Assembly (NCBI GenBank): GCA_037157565.1
Contig: JAZHRO010000073.1
Coordinates: forward strand, 11,166,501 to 11,230,500
Source of the DNA: Thalassia testudinum
Lineage: Eukaryota > Streptophyta > Magnoliopsida > Alismatales > Hydrocharitaceae
Direction: 5' to 3'
DNA: 64,000 nt
In this document: piece by piece, positions 11,619-21,766 of the stretch
How positions within the stretch are numbered: position 1 is the stretch's first letter
Layout of the letters: every line of letters starts with the position of its first letter
Translations under genes and position numbers: made by a program
Notes under the pieces: model-generated
Database searches by the model: none
What the model was told of the DNA's origin: nothing
Seen by the model: only the letters and a program-made list of their open reading frames with translations

Positions 11619-13726
11619 TCTTATGAAAAGAACTAGAGTTCTAGACCATTCATTGATGTTCAGAGTCCTGATTAATTCTTTTCTTTAGAAATTAGGTCAG
11701 AATTCTAATAGTAGGCCTAGAGGTACTCAAGTATTAATCAAGATCCAAACTTGACCAGCTTCAGTCTCAGTCTACTGCGAAGGTTTCCAAGTCCCGCAAA
11801 AACTACCCAGAGGTTCATTGAACCCAGCGGTTAAAGCACCCGTGCTTAGAATGTAGCATATCCAGGTTCAGGTTGCCAGTGCATTTTTTGTGAGAGAGAG
11901 GGATAAAAGTAGATTTTTTCATTTGGAGAGTTTTCTCTCTCTTTTCTTTTTATATTTCCCTAGATCCAGCCTCAAATTAGCCCTAAACACGGTCTGTATC
12001 AGATTCCTTGTCCCCATCATCAATCCTCGAAGGGTCCATGGCTTTCGATGCTTCAAGATAGCATCACCCATGGCATCCCTCAGAACCCTGGCTTTTGACA
12101 CTTTGAGATAGTGTTGCCCATGGCATTCTATAGCTAAATTCAGGCCCTGGCAATTGACATGTCGGGATAATCCCGCCATGGCACCTGAACCAGCACAAGG
12201 TGCTTACATGACCCTGGTAGGATATTTAGATATCCTAGGAGACAAGCACCGATGAGAAGATATGTTATTACGCATCTTCAAGGGAAATTTCTCACCTCTC
12301 CGTGTTGGGAACTCGTCTAATCAGCTTGTGTTATCGAGCTACTCCTAAGCTAGATCTTCGAGAAGACTTTTCATAATAAAACACTTTTGGCATATTTTTC
12401 TTTATTATGCGCACTGAACCAAACTAAGTGTGTGATTTTGGGTGCTTAAGTTACTAAGTCCTGCAAACCAAATGGCAGGCAATAGGGCTGAATAATCCCT
12501 AAGCCTTAGAACTAATACATTAGCCTCACACTTTCCTCAACCTCTTGGGGACTAATCCAGATCTTAAAGGATACATGAATGTTTAAGCCCTAAAACAAGC
12601 CCAAGAGGCATAAGATCATCACTCATACTAATTTCTGTGTCTCTAAGCACTTTTGACTTTAACTTTTTCTTTTTTATTAGGTCTAGAACTTAAGTAGATT
12701 CTATAATCATGTGCTAATGACTATCATTTTTGTTCTTGAATGTTTGCTCCTTTTTGACATTTAAACTCTCTCCTCTTTTCCTCCTTATGAATGATATGCT
12801 ATTAATTCTCAAAATTTTCCTCCCCTTTCTCCATTTTTTTTTGTTCTTTTTCAAATTTTTTTTTATTTTTTTGGTTTTTTAACTATGTATTTTTTTTGTG
12901 AAAACCTCTCAGAAACTTGAATTTTTATGTGTTTGCACTTTAACACCCCCCTATGCCTAAGTTTTGCAATGCCCTCATTGTAAATAGGAGGGTATGAAAT
13001 TAGCTTGGTTCATGGGTTAGAACAGGTTCAAAGGGTGGGTGAATGGGTTGGGATGACTATTGCGAACAATTTTAAACTTTGATACGAATACCAAAGGTGA
13101 AGTCGGCTGTTCTAACTCTGAACTCTAATTATAGTAGGAGTGTAGCTCAAAAGGATAATCAGAAGGGTCTTGATTTTTTTGGAATGACGAGTTGCCTCCC
13201 ATTAAGTGCTAAATTCAATAACTTCAACTGAGAAGAAGGTGATCAACGAGAAGGGGTGGTCAAATCAGAGGAGTGTTATAGAACAAGCACCTTGATCAAT
13301 AGCCTGGTTGGTCCGACCAGGTGCTTGTTTAGATCTACTGGCTAATGATGCAACCCAAACCCAACCAGTCTGCTGGGTTTATAGATGTGAATCAAAAGAT
13401 GTGGAGTCCACCAGATACTTTGAAGCTCAAACGGATATGGGAGTAAAAATTCAGGGTTTGGCTAAGTCAGTTCAACCTGGTCAGAGTAGGGATCCTCAAA
13501 ACAAAATGGATCTGTAGAGGATGTAGGAACGCTACAAGAGTGATCAGAAAAGGATGGAACATGATTAGTAGTTTGATCGATGTCCAAAACCCGATTGAAA
13601 GATGGAGGCGAATCGTATGCAACCGGATCAGAGAGAGGTGAATCAAAGTAGAAGTTGATTCTGGTGGTGGGTCAGGGTTGAGAATGGATTTTGGAAGGCT
13701 CTATATGTATTGCAAAAGAGGTGGCT
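11619..13726 (-). other. E7 3' non-coding region
   Basis: No coding sequence. It resembles E4 at 45710-47736, including a CTCGTCTAATC stretch and T-rich tracts. The inner polypurine module lies at 12943-12984. The function of this long 3' region is unknown. Confidence 0.7.
12943..12984 (-). other. inner polypurine tract and hairpin of E7
   Basis: CACCCCCCTATGCCTAAG is followed by TTTGCAATG, four bases and CATTGTAAA. It has the same layout as the outer module at 11581 with a different hairpin. A matching module sits between coding and 3' non-coding sequence in the other elements here. Confidence 0.7.
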
Positions 13727-15238
13727 TCAATGAGAACTGTGTGTTGAGGACTCCTCTAGAAAGGATTCAAAGGTGGGTTCATCTAGAGGGTCCTCACGAT
13801 GCTCATCAAAATCAAAGGTAAATGCCTGGAGAGTGCTTATAGGATCATAGAAATCTGATTCAAGAAAAGATTCAAACTCTGGATTGTAGACACACTTGGC
13901 ACTTGTTTCTGATTCCTGCAGATCATAAAGGAATGATTCCATCTTAATGGAACATAATTTTGAATTGATGATCTCGGGATCAGAGACCTCAAAGTCAGAG
14001 TCAAAGAATGGATCATGGATGCTGAGGTCGTAAATTGGCTCATAGTCATTAGGAAACAAAGGCTCTCCAAAAGCAGAGTAGGATTCGAAATCATTGTAGA
14101 ATTTGTGAGAATGAGTTTCTGAATCTGATTCTGGATCGAGAGTTCCACCACAGAGAGAATCAAGATACAAAGAATCAACAACCTGACTTGGATCTAACCT
14201 AATTTTAGATTCTAAGCTTAAAAAGGTGCCCTTATTAGGCATAGGCTCGAGTTCTTGGCTCCTAGGGTAGACCCAATCGATTCCCAATTCTGCCAACTCC
14301 TCGATTTTTGTATCATAGATTGGTGTGACTTCCAAAAAATCAATTCGCATCTCTGAGGAGTCTGGAGAAGTGTATTCATCAAATATAAGCCCAGAATCGT
14401 AATTCAAATTCAAAACCTGACTCTCATCACATGGGGCCACATAATCATTCCAATTAGGCTTAGATCTAGATTCTAGGTCAATTGTAGGCATTGGGTTACT
14501 AAAAGCTAGGCTAGGATCTATAGGGGTGTCAGAATTGTTCTCAAGGAACACCTTATCAGAATAAGGGGCAAAATTTACACCCTCGAGATGTTCTGATTCA
14601 ATCTCATCATCACAGGTGTCTGGAAATTCAGGGCTTGGTGAGCCAGCTTCATGGTTTTCTAGGGCTGGTTCGAAATCATGAACACCTACAATCGGATCCT
14701 CCCAGCCCATCTCAAGATCGGGTGTATCATTTAGCACATAATTTAATTTGACTTCCATTTGGGTTGAGGGTCCACAATAATTCTGATTTTCTAACTCGAG
14801 TTCTGGGGAATCATGTTGATCATCAATGTTGTTCTAAGGTGTCTCATTATCTTCTGCAGGGATGTAGGGGTATTCTCTATCAATAGTTTTATACAACATA
14901 TTCAGCAATTTTCTCCATTTCTCCATGTGAACTTGGTGTTTTTCCAAAATTGAAGGATTTGACCAACATTGCAGACACTCATTGCTATGTAATTTCATTA
15001 ATTCAATGTATTCTACTAAGAGATCATCCCAAGTTGAACCATGTTTCATTTGTGTCCATATTATTTCGATATGGTTGAGAATGTGGTTTGTTGCTTTTGC
15101 AAACTTATCCTGAATGTCCCTATCTAAGGCTCTATAATATTCTTCATGGTGTTTATATGCAGCCTCAATCATCTTATCTTTGATAGTCATTTGGGACATA
15201 GGTTTCCTAATTGCTTTTCCTAAAATGTCAAGTTGCAT
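13727..15238 (-). pseudogene. E7 acidic ORF of unknown function, one premature stop
   Basis: A 504-codon frame from ATG at 15238 to the stop at 13727, broken only by a TAG at 14834-14836 where the E4 and E6 copies have tryptophan. Residues 1-135 are helical and mixed in charge (KPMSQMTIKDKMIEAAYKHH; YIELMKLHSNECLQCW). The rest is strongly acidic and probably disordered (ESEHLEGVNFAPYSDKVFLE; EVTPIYDTKIEELAELG; FYDPISTLQAFTFDFDE). I see no retroviral zinc knuckle, protease, reverse transcriptase or integrase motif, so it is not pol. It occupies the place of gag-pol between the 5' leader and the inner polypurine module. Collinear copies are at 47737-49250 and 63516-64000, so this is a conserved retroelement protein rather than chance. 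It could be a highly diverged Gag. Confidence 0.8.
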
Positions 15239-15444
15239 TTCAAATTAGATAAGATGTAGAATCAAATTCAGGTTCAAATTGGAGTAATAAAATCATATCA
15301 GAAATCCTTGTAGAAGATGTAATGAGGCCTCTTAGGTTAAAAACCTAATGACCTTTTGTGTGTGCTCTATAGAAGGGATGAGGGACTGGATATGAATTGG
15401 ACCCGATCAAGGCACCCAAAGATTGTTGGATGACTAACATTCGC
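15239..15444 (-). other. E7 5' leader, truncated by E5
   Basis: Matches the E4 leader (GTGTGTGCTCTA, AAGGGATGAGGGAC, CAAAGCACCC-like blocks) until 15444, where E5 is inserted. The continuation, primer site and 5' LTR of E7 are not in the window. Confidence 0.75.
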
Positions 15445-15616
15445 TGAAGCATTTGCGTAAAAACCGTTCGTTGTAGCGCGTTTATGATGTCAATTTTAGA
15501 TAAAGAATCAGATGTGAGTCCGAGTGTTGAACACAAGGAGGCAATAATAGGAATCACTTAGTCGCTTTCGTGTCACAAAAATATGTCATTTGTTCGCTTG
15601 AAAATCGATTTGAAAA

Positions 15617-15648
15617 AGAGAGAGAGGGGGGGAGAGAGAGAGAGAGAA
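15617..15648. repeat. GA microsatellite
   Basis: A (GA)n run interrupted by a G tract, inside the E5 3' LTR. A similar GA-rich run is found in the E2 LTRs near 25350 and 41085. Confidence 0.9.
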
Positions 15649-15926
15649 AGTTAGAAATCCATGATCAAGATAAGAATAATGTATCAAAAATATATCATCA
15701 AATGTTGTAATCAATACAATATAGATGAATGCTTAACAAAATAAAAGACATGAACTACACTATAGAATAAAATAAAACTAAGAATAAGGATGAAGACGGT
15801 GGCGAGGTAGCCACGGTGGTGGAGGAGCTTCCGTCGGTGGTTCGGCAGCTTCAAGACCTTGCTTGGAGCTCTAAAAGGTGGTGGTATCTCTTGGGTGTAA
15901 GCTTGGTGCAAATGGGAAGGGTAGTA

Positions 15927-15937
15927 CCCTTTTTATA
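15927..15937 (-). promoter_or_regulatory. TATA box of the E5 LTR
   Basis: Minus-strand TATAAAAAGGG about 480 bases before the LTR 3' end. The equivalent TATAAAAGG occurs at the same relative place in the E2 and E3 LTRs. Confidence 0.6.
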
Positions 15938-16182
15938 GTTGAAGAAAGGGCCCAAATTCGTCATTGGGCTTTAGTGACAGCTACAAGTGTCACTAAGGAC
16001 CCCTGTAGCTTTCGCTAAAGATGCGCCCCTATCGCTCATGCCCTGTAGGCGCACGCCTCACACTCCTTATCACACACATGTGTGCTGGCACTAAGCTTTT
16101 GCGTCATGCCTTGCTGCCCCACGCACGCTACTACACTACGCTGCTCCCCACACGCATGTGCCTCAATTGCGAAATTAAGGTG

Positions 16183-16250
16183 CGGCGAGATTCAAACCTA
16201 CGTCCGATGGTAGTGGGCTGGCGTTGTAACCAATATGCCAAGGCCGTGCA
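16183..16250 (-). other. tRNA-like segment in the E5 LTR
   Basis: On the sense (minus) strand an A-box-like TGGCATATTGG (16230-16240) is followed by a B-box-like AGGTTTGAATCTC (16187-16199). The B box differs from consensus by a CpG-type change. Equivalent segments lie in the E2 and E3 LTRs. Confidence 0.55.
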
Positions 16251-16709
16251 TTGGTTCATCTTTGCACAAGTGCCTACGGCTCTTTAGCCATCCGATCTTA
16301 GATAGGACGGCTTATATTTGTTGATGAAGTACCGGAGAGAGAAAGGTCCTGAGGCTTTCATGGCCATCGTTGGGCAGCCTAGCTGGTGCCACATGGCACC
16401 ATCTGGGATGTCCATCTTCTTTCTGTTGTAGAAGATGCCACGGTGCTTGAATCACGATGATTCCCGCACTGCTGGACTACGATCGTCATTCTGGATCCAT
16501 CCATACGGTATGATCGCTCATCTGAGACCTATTTCAATATGGACTTGTGCACATGGTCATTAAACATTGATTCTAAGCGATTAAAATGTAAAGATCAAGC
16601 AATATGCATGCAATACTCCCAAGCCCACTATAATATGTCATTATCACACAAGTGTCCTCGAAATTGACTTTAATTGATAATATTAACATTGAACATTGTA
16701 GAGTCATCA

Positions 16710-16744
16710 TACCCTATGCCTACCCTTTGCTAGTCCCTAGCAAG
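16710..16744 (-). other. outer polypurine tract and hairpin of E5
   Basis: TACCCTATGCCTACC is followed by CTTTGCTAG, TCC and CTAGCAAG, directly above the LTR end. The purine tract is less pure than in sister elements. Confidence 0.65.
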
Positions 16745-17652
16745 ATTTAATCTAAATGCTACAACTAGTATTAAGAATCGATCGCCTAGGTAGAAGTTGC
16801 TTGTCAATAGGAGGAAATTTTTACTAAGAACCTATATCGCAAAGACTCAATAGTGCCTGAGTTGCCTACCAAAATGCTGACCACCCGAGTCCTTGCCTTA
16901 TTCTATATAGAAGCAAACACATTTTTTTCTTTTTCATCTTTTTTAATTTTTTTTGGATTTTTGGTGTTGAGGATTTTGGGGTAACTTTTTACGGCTACCC
17001 AATCCACCCAAGACTCAGAAATGATTCTTAGTACTATGCATCTTATTATGAAAGTGATAGACTCACTCAACGGCAATTAAAATGGTCTTCGAGTTTCTAC
17101 ACCCCTCGGTGACTCGAAAGAGAATATGTTGCCTAAAGGTGTATCTATCTAACCAGTAGCTTTCTCCCTACGTTTTATATTAGTGGGGTTAACACAATGG
17201 CGAACCCAGTGTATATCTCCCTGGATTATGCTACTTCCCTGCTTTTTCCTTAAGTGTTTTGGAATTTCTGTGCATTTTATGAGCTGGGATATGGACAACT
17301 AGCCAGTGGGTTGTTACCCACAATGACTTGCTAGCCATACTCATGCGGTGAAGTGTGGCTTATTTCTTTTTTTTCTTTTCTCCTTTTCTATTTTCCTATT
17401 TCTGTCTTTTTTTTTTAAGTAGGTGGCTTTCCTGATCTAAGATTTACCTAAAGGCAGTAGTGAAAGATAATTATCCTATGGTTGGGCTCTGGACAACCTA
17501 TCAATGGGTTGTTACCCACGACAAGTTATCAGCCATACTACGCTAAAAGGTTCATTAGCTACTAAATTTCCATTAGAACCGCTGATAAGTGAGTCAGTGC
17601 AAAATGTGTGTAGATGCTTAGACTAAAAATCCCCCCAAATCAGAGGGCGAGT

Positions 17653-17673
17653 TGATAAGTCGTATACTTATCA
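17653..17673. other. conserved 8-bp stem-loop in the E5 3' region
   Basis: TGATAAGT, loop CGTAT, ACTTATCA. The same perfect stem with a changed loop is at 27970-27990 (E2) and 31162-31182 (E3). Confidence 0.8.
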
Positions 17674-17928
17674 CCCTACTTTATTGATTAGATTAATATG
17701 AATTCAGGTGGTGAGGACTCGAGACTAAGTCCACATTTTAGTGGACACTCGGACTGATTAAGTTCAAAGACCTGAAGAGTCTAAGCGTTTATGTCCCTAA
17801 CGTATCATTTTCTAAAGTCAATAAACTTCTAATACCTAAGTTTTCTTTTCCTAATTTTATTTTATTTTTTAATAAAAAGAAGTAAAATTAGTTCTGGCAG
17901 ACAATTTGTACTCAAATCCTGCGAATTA

Positions 17929-17970
17929 CCACCCCCCATGCCTAAGTTGGACAATGTCCTCATTGGAAAA
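17929..17970 (-). other. inner polypurine tract and hairpin of E5
   Basis: CACCCCCCATGCCTAAG is followed by CAATGTCCTCATTG, giving a GGGGGG purine tract with an adjacent stem-loop on the sense strand, about 130 bases below the pol stop. Confidence 0.7.
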
Positions 17971-18100
17971 ATAAATATATGCAAGGCAGTAGGGAAAGAA
18001 ATCACCTAAGTTGTAATCGTGAATTGGGTCAACTTGAAACCTCTAGGTTGCCTCCCAGGAAGCATTGAGTTTTGTGCCTCCAGCTAGGCGCAGTTCCAAT

Positions 18101-19500
18101 TTAACCCTCAATGAGGGTCACAACTTCTTTCGGGGGGATCTGGGCAAGAAAGTGTTTTAATCATTGACCATTAACAGTGAAGGTTTGCCCAGTCTTGGGA
18201 TTGGCAGTTTCAACTACCCCATTGGGATAAGGTCTGACCACTTGATATGGTCCCGTCGACTTAGATCTCAATTTCCCAAGGAAGAGTTTAAGTCTTCCAT
18301 AAATAGTCAGACTTGATGATTTGGCTCGAAGGTTTTTCTATTAATGTGTTTGTCGTGGACGGCTTTCATCTTCTCCTTATAAAGTCTATTATTCTTATAA
18401 GCGTCCCAATGGATTTCTTCGAGCTCGGAAAGTTGAAGCTTCCTTTAAATTCTGGCAATCTAGGAATCCATATTGCACTACTTAACAGCCCAATATGCCC
18501 GATGCTCCAACTCGACCGGAAGGTGGCAAGCTTTGCCAAAGACTAATTGATAAGGCGATATGCCTATCGAGGTCTTAAAAGTGGTCATGTATGCCCAAAG
18601 TGCATCGTCCAATTGTGTGGACCAATCCTTCCAGTCAGGTCTCACAGTCTTTTGCAGAATATTCTTAATCTGCCTATTTGAGACCTCAGTTTTCCCATTC
18701 GTTTGCAGGTGATACGGGGTGGCAATGTGGTGAATGACCCCGTATTTCTTAAGTAAGGCACGAAATTGGGCATTAATGAAGTGACTTCCACCATCACTGA
18801 TCATGGTTTTAGGTATACCAAATCGGGAAAAGTCTATGACGGCCTTATGGTCGCATTTTCAGGTAGGTACGGCTTTGATCCATTTCGAGACATAGTCCAC
18901 TGAGACTAGTATATATTCGAAACCATTTGATGGTGGGAAGGGACCCACAAAATCGATGCCCTAGGCATCGAAAATTTTGATGATCAGAATGGGTTGTAGA
19001 TGCATCATATCTTTCCTAGTCATAGTCCCTAAGGTCTAGCATCTAGTGCAAGTCTTTGCAAAGTTATGTGCATCCTTGAAAAGTGATGGCCAGTAAAAAT
19101 CAAACTGCAAAACTTTTGCAACCGTCTACTTCCCAGAGAAGTGGCCACCACAGGCTTGGTCATGACAGAAGGATAGCACACTTTGAACTTCTTCAAGAAT
19201 ACACCTCCTAATGATTTGGTCAGCATAAAGTCTAAACAGCATAGGATCATCCCAAAAATAATGCTTGGCCTCAGCCAAGAAATTATCCTGCTACTATCTA
19301 GACCAGCCATGCGGAATCTACCCTACCACTAAATAATTGACAAGTCTACATACCAGGGTAGACTCTTTCCATGCACAGCTAGAAGTTGTTCATCAGGAAA
19401 TGTGTCGGTTAAGGGTAATGAGGGTCCAATGTGTTCCGGGTGAAGTCTAGATAAGCGGTTGGCTACAACATTTTTGGATCCGGCTTTGTCGTGTATTTCC
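18101..19500 (-). pseudogene. E5 integrase and pol C-terminus, decayed
   Basis: Integrase inserts the cDNA copy into host DNA. The HHCC zinc finger is visible by combining frames (HDQACGGHF at about 19145, then CTRC at about 19040). The catalytic core keeps all three acidic residues: Asp in GIDFVGPF (about 18945), Asp in ISDGGSHF (about 18795), and Glu in NGKTEVSN (about 18690), with 35 residues between the last two. Damage includes a TAG in place of Trp just before GIDFVGPF, a TAG after KAVPT, and several frameshifts. The C-terminus reads [13 protein letters not shown] and ends in a TAA at 18101. E5 is therefore a decayed autonomous Athila/Tat-type element, and its gag and most of its reverse transcriptase are cut off by element B. 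Confidence 0.9.
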
Positions 19501-20236
19501 AGGTCAAACTCCTACAAGAGCAATACCCATCTGATTAGCCTGGGTTTAGCATCCTTTCTGGCTAACAAATGCCGAATAGCCGAGAGGTCAGTGTAAATCG
19601 TCACATAGGATCCAAGAAGGTATGACTTGAACTTTTCTAATCCAAAAGATACGGCGAGCAGTTCCTTTACTGTGACAGTATAATTCCGTTGAGCCTCATC
19701 TAAAGTCTTGCTCGCGTAGTAGATCACCACGGGTTTTCTCTCTCGTCTTTGTCCTAGGACTGCTCCAACAGCAAAATCTGATGCATCGCACATTATCTCA
19801 AAGTTTTGAGACCAGTCTGGGGGTTGTAAAATAGGTGCAATCGAGACTGTATCCTGAAGGGTGTTGTAAGCCTTGATGCAATTAGGTGTCATGACAAAAA
19901 GTACATCATTGGCTAGGTTGGTCAAAGGCTTGGAAACTTTGGAAAAATCTTTTATGAACTTTCTATAGAAGCCAACATGTCCTAGGAAGGATCGGATTTG
20001 CTTGACTGAGCTAAGACATGGAAGTTTGGAAATTAAATCAACCTTAGCTCGGTCAACTTCTATGCACCAATGCGAGATGATATGACCGAGGACAATCCCT
20101 TCCCGAACCATAAAATGGATCTTTTTTCAGCTTAAAACCAGGTTGACCTAGATACATCATTTCAAGATTTTCTCTAGGTTACTAAGGCAATGGTCGAATG
20201 AGTCTCACCGATAAAGACCTCTAAATATTCACCAAC
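19501..20236 (-). pseudogene. E5 reverse transcriptase end and RNase H, truncated
   Basis: The upstream end reads DSFDHCLSNLEKIL, the stretch just after the reverse transcriptase active site, and then stops abruptly at 20236 where element B is inserted. It continues through IVLGHIIS and [20 protein letters not shown] into RNase H. The RNase H catalytic acids appear intact: Asp in [15 protein letters not shown], Glu in [14 protein letters not shown], Asp in [12 protein letters not shown]. Stops lie just upstream (two TGA/TAG and a Trp-to-stop before KKIHF). The palm with the FMDD-type motif must lie on the far side of the insertion, outside the window. Confidence 0.9.
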
Positions 20237-21766
20237 TAATGATGAGATTTACGCTTAATTAAGATGATTGAAATAAAAGGATATGTCATTGATGTATTTT
20301 ATGTGGTGGAAATCTCGTATCAAAAATTCATTAAATCTAACCACAATGATTAGAATGTCATATCCACAGGGAGGAATAGATGCAATAAATTCACGAATAT
20401 TTCCCTTTGTATCTGCCCAATCAGTGTGAGAGACGTGCTTACGTTCGAGGCAAAATAAGGTGAAAAGATGGAAACACACAATAACTAGAGAATGTAAGGT
20501 TATGGGTGTAGTTTTTTCTCAATAAAAAATTCATTAGAAGATGTGATCATTAGTGGTATCTCATGTAATTTCCAACGATATTTGTACGAGAGAGGAATGA
20601 TGCAAATCTGAGTCATAATTTGATGCAATCAAAAGTGAAAAATATGCACTAAATAATAACGAGAAAGTATAAGTGCTCTGATGTAATTTCACCTCAATAT
20701 AATATTAAAAAATTAAAATAAAATATGTGGCAATGTCATCAAATGTAAATACTAATAGAACCTGAAACAAAGGAATTCTTTGCCTCATGCATGCACGAAG
20801 AAGAGGCCGTAGTAGAGCGTGCAGAGTTTGGAAGAGGTTGGCCTCGACGAGGGCTACACATGGGCAGAGACAACACGCCGATTGGTGTTCGGAGTTGACG
20901 CCGGCGATGGGGAGGACCGGCGATGGTGGCGATGGCTCGCCGGCACACGTGGGCTATTGTTGGCCTGTCAGAGGGCGAGGCTACCCTCATGGGGTCGAGG
21001 CGAGATCATTGGCACCGATAGTGCGAAGCTTCGAGGTCTGTGGATGTGGCTATGAGGAGGAGGAACATGCTGACGTTGGGTTCTTTTGGGGAAGACGATG
21101 AATAGTTATTGGAGAGGATGTGCTTGCATGCACGCGCGTGCGAGGAGAATGGTTGTGCATGGCTGCTGGAGGCTTGCGCGCAAGGAGGATGAAGGTGACG
21201 TTGCGGCCTATTGCATTAGGGATGCTGCGTGGATGCCGTGCGGGTGGCTAATGGCCGTGTGGTTGGGTTCCTGTTGGGTTGTAGAGAACGGTGGTGGAGA
21301 AGGTAGGTTGAAGAAGGAGATGAAGGGAAGAAAGGAGGAGTTGACAGTGGGCATTGATGATGGTGGTTGCGAATGTGCACACTATCACCGTGCATAGGAG
21401 ATTGAGGGTGGGCGGAGGAAGAAGATGGAGCCTACTTCAAATCATGGTGCACGTCTTGTCCATGGTGTATGCATGAGGAGCATGGTGGAGAGCTTGCTTC
21501 ATGGTGGTGGTGAGGGAGAGGATCCCCACCAGGGGGAAGATTCTTGAGAGCCACAAAGGGAAGGATCCTTTATCCTTCTCCAGACCGCAACCTCGACCTC
21601 TCCCTTCGCATGCGTAACTGCTAGATTTGAATGCTGGCGAAGGGAGTGGCGGTGATGGACAATTATGGGCATACCCTCCTTCAAATGCTAATTATACTCA
21701 TGTCCAACCACTATTATTATTTTCTCTCTACATACATGACAAGTGCATTTTCGCGCATTTTGAAAT
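20237..21766 (-). mobile_element. element B 3' LTR, truncated at its high end
   Basis: Collinear with 57181-58517, from (T)AATGATGAGATTTACG onward to GAAGGATCCTT. The terminal TG has become TA. Its high end is not a CA terminus but abuts LTR A2 at 21767, and it contains about 200 bases (from 21571) absent from the truncated partner. Insertion is in the reverse transcriptase of E5; the left flanking bases are CCAAC. Confidence 0.8.

Larger units (their letters stand above)
15445..16709 (-). mobile_element. E5 3' LTR (autonomous Athila/Tat-like)
   Basis: It runs from TGAAGCATTTGCG to GAGTCATCA, followed by a polypurine module at 16710. It contains the U5 motif GTGTTGAACACAAGGAGGC, a GA microsatellite, a TATA box and a tRNA-like segment. 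It is inserted in the E7 leader; the left flanking five bases are TTCGC, and the right side is off-window. Confidence 0.85.
16745..18100 (-). other. E5 3' non-coding region
   Basis: Non-coding sequence between pol and the outer polypurine module. It is collinear with E2 (27046-28262) and E3 (30446-31494), including the AGTCCTCGCCTTATT-type block, the lines around GCCAGCCATAC and the hairpin at 17653. The inner polypurine module is at 17929. Confidence 0.75.

Noticed and set aside
13727..15238. The 343-codon acidic frame as a host gene
   Set aside because: It sits between the leader and the polypurine module of E7, and collinear copies lie in E4 and E6, so it belongs to the retroelement.
20733..21700. 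Several 60-104-codon frames in the 20.7-21.7 kb region
   Set aside because: They overlap each other on both strands inside LTR B and reflect its GC richness.
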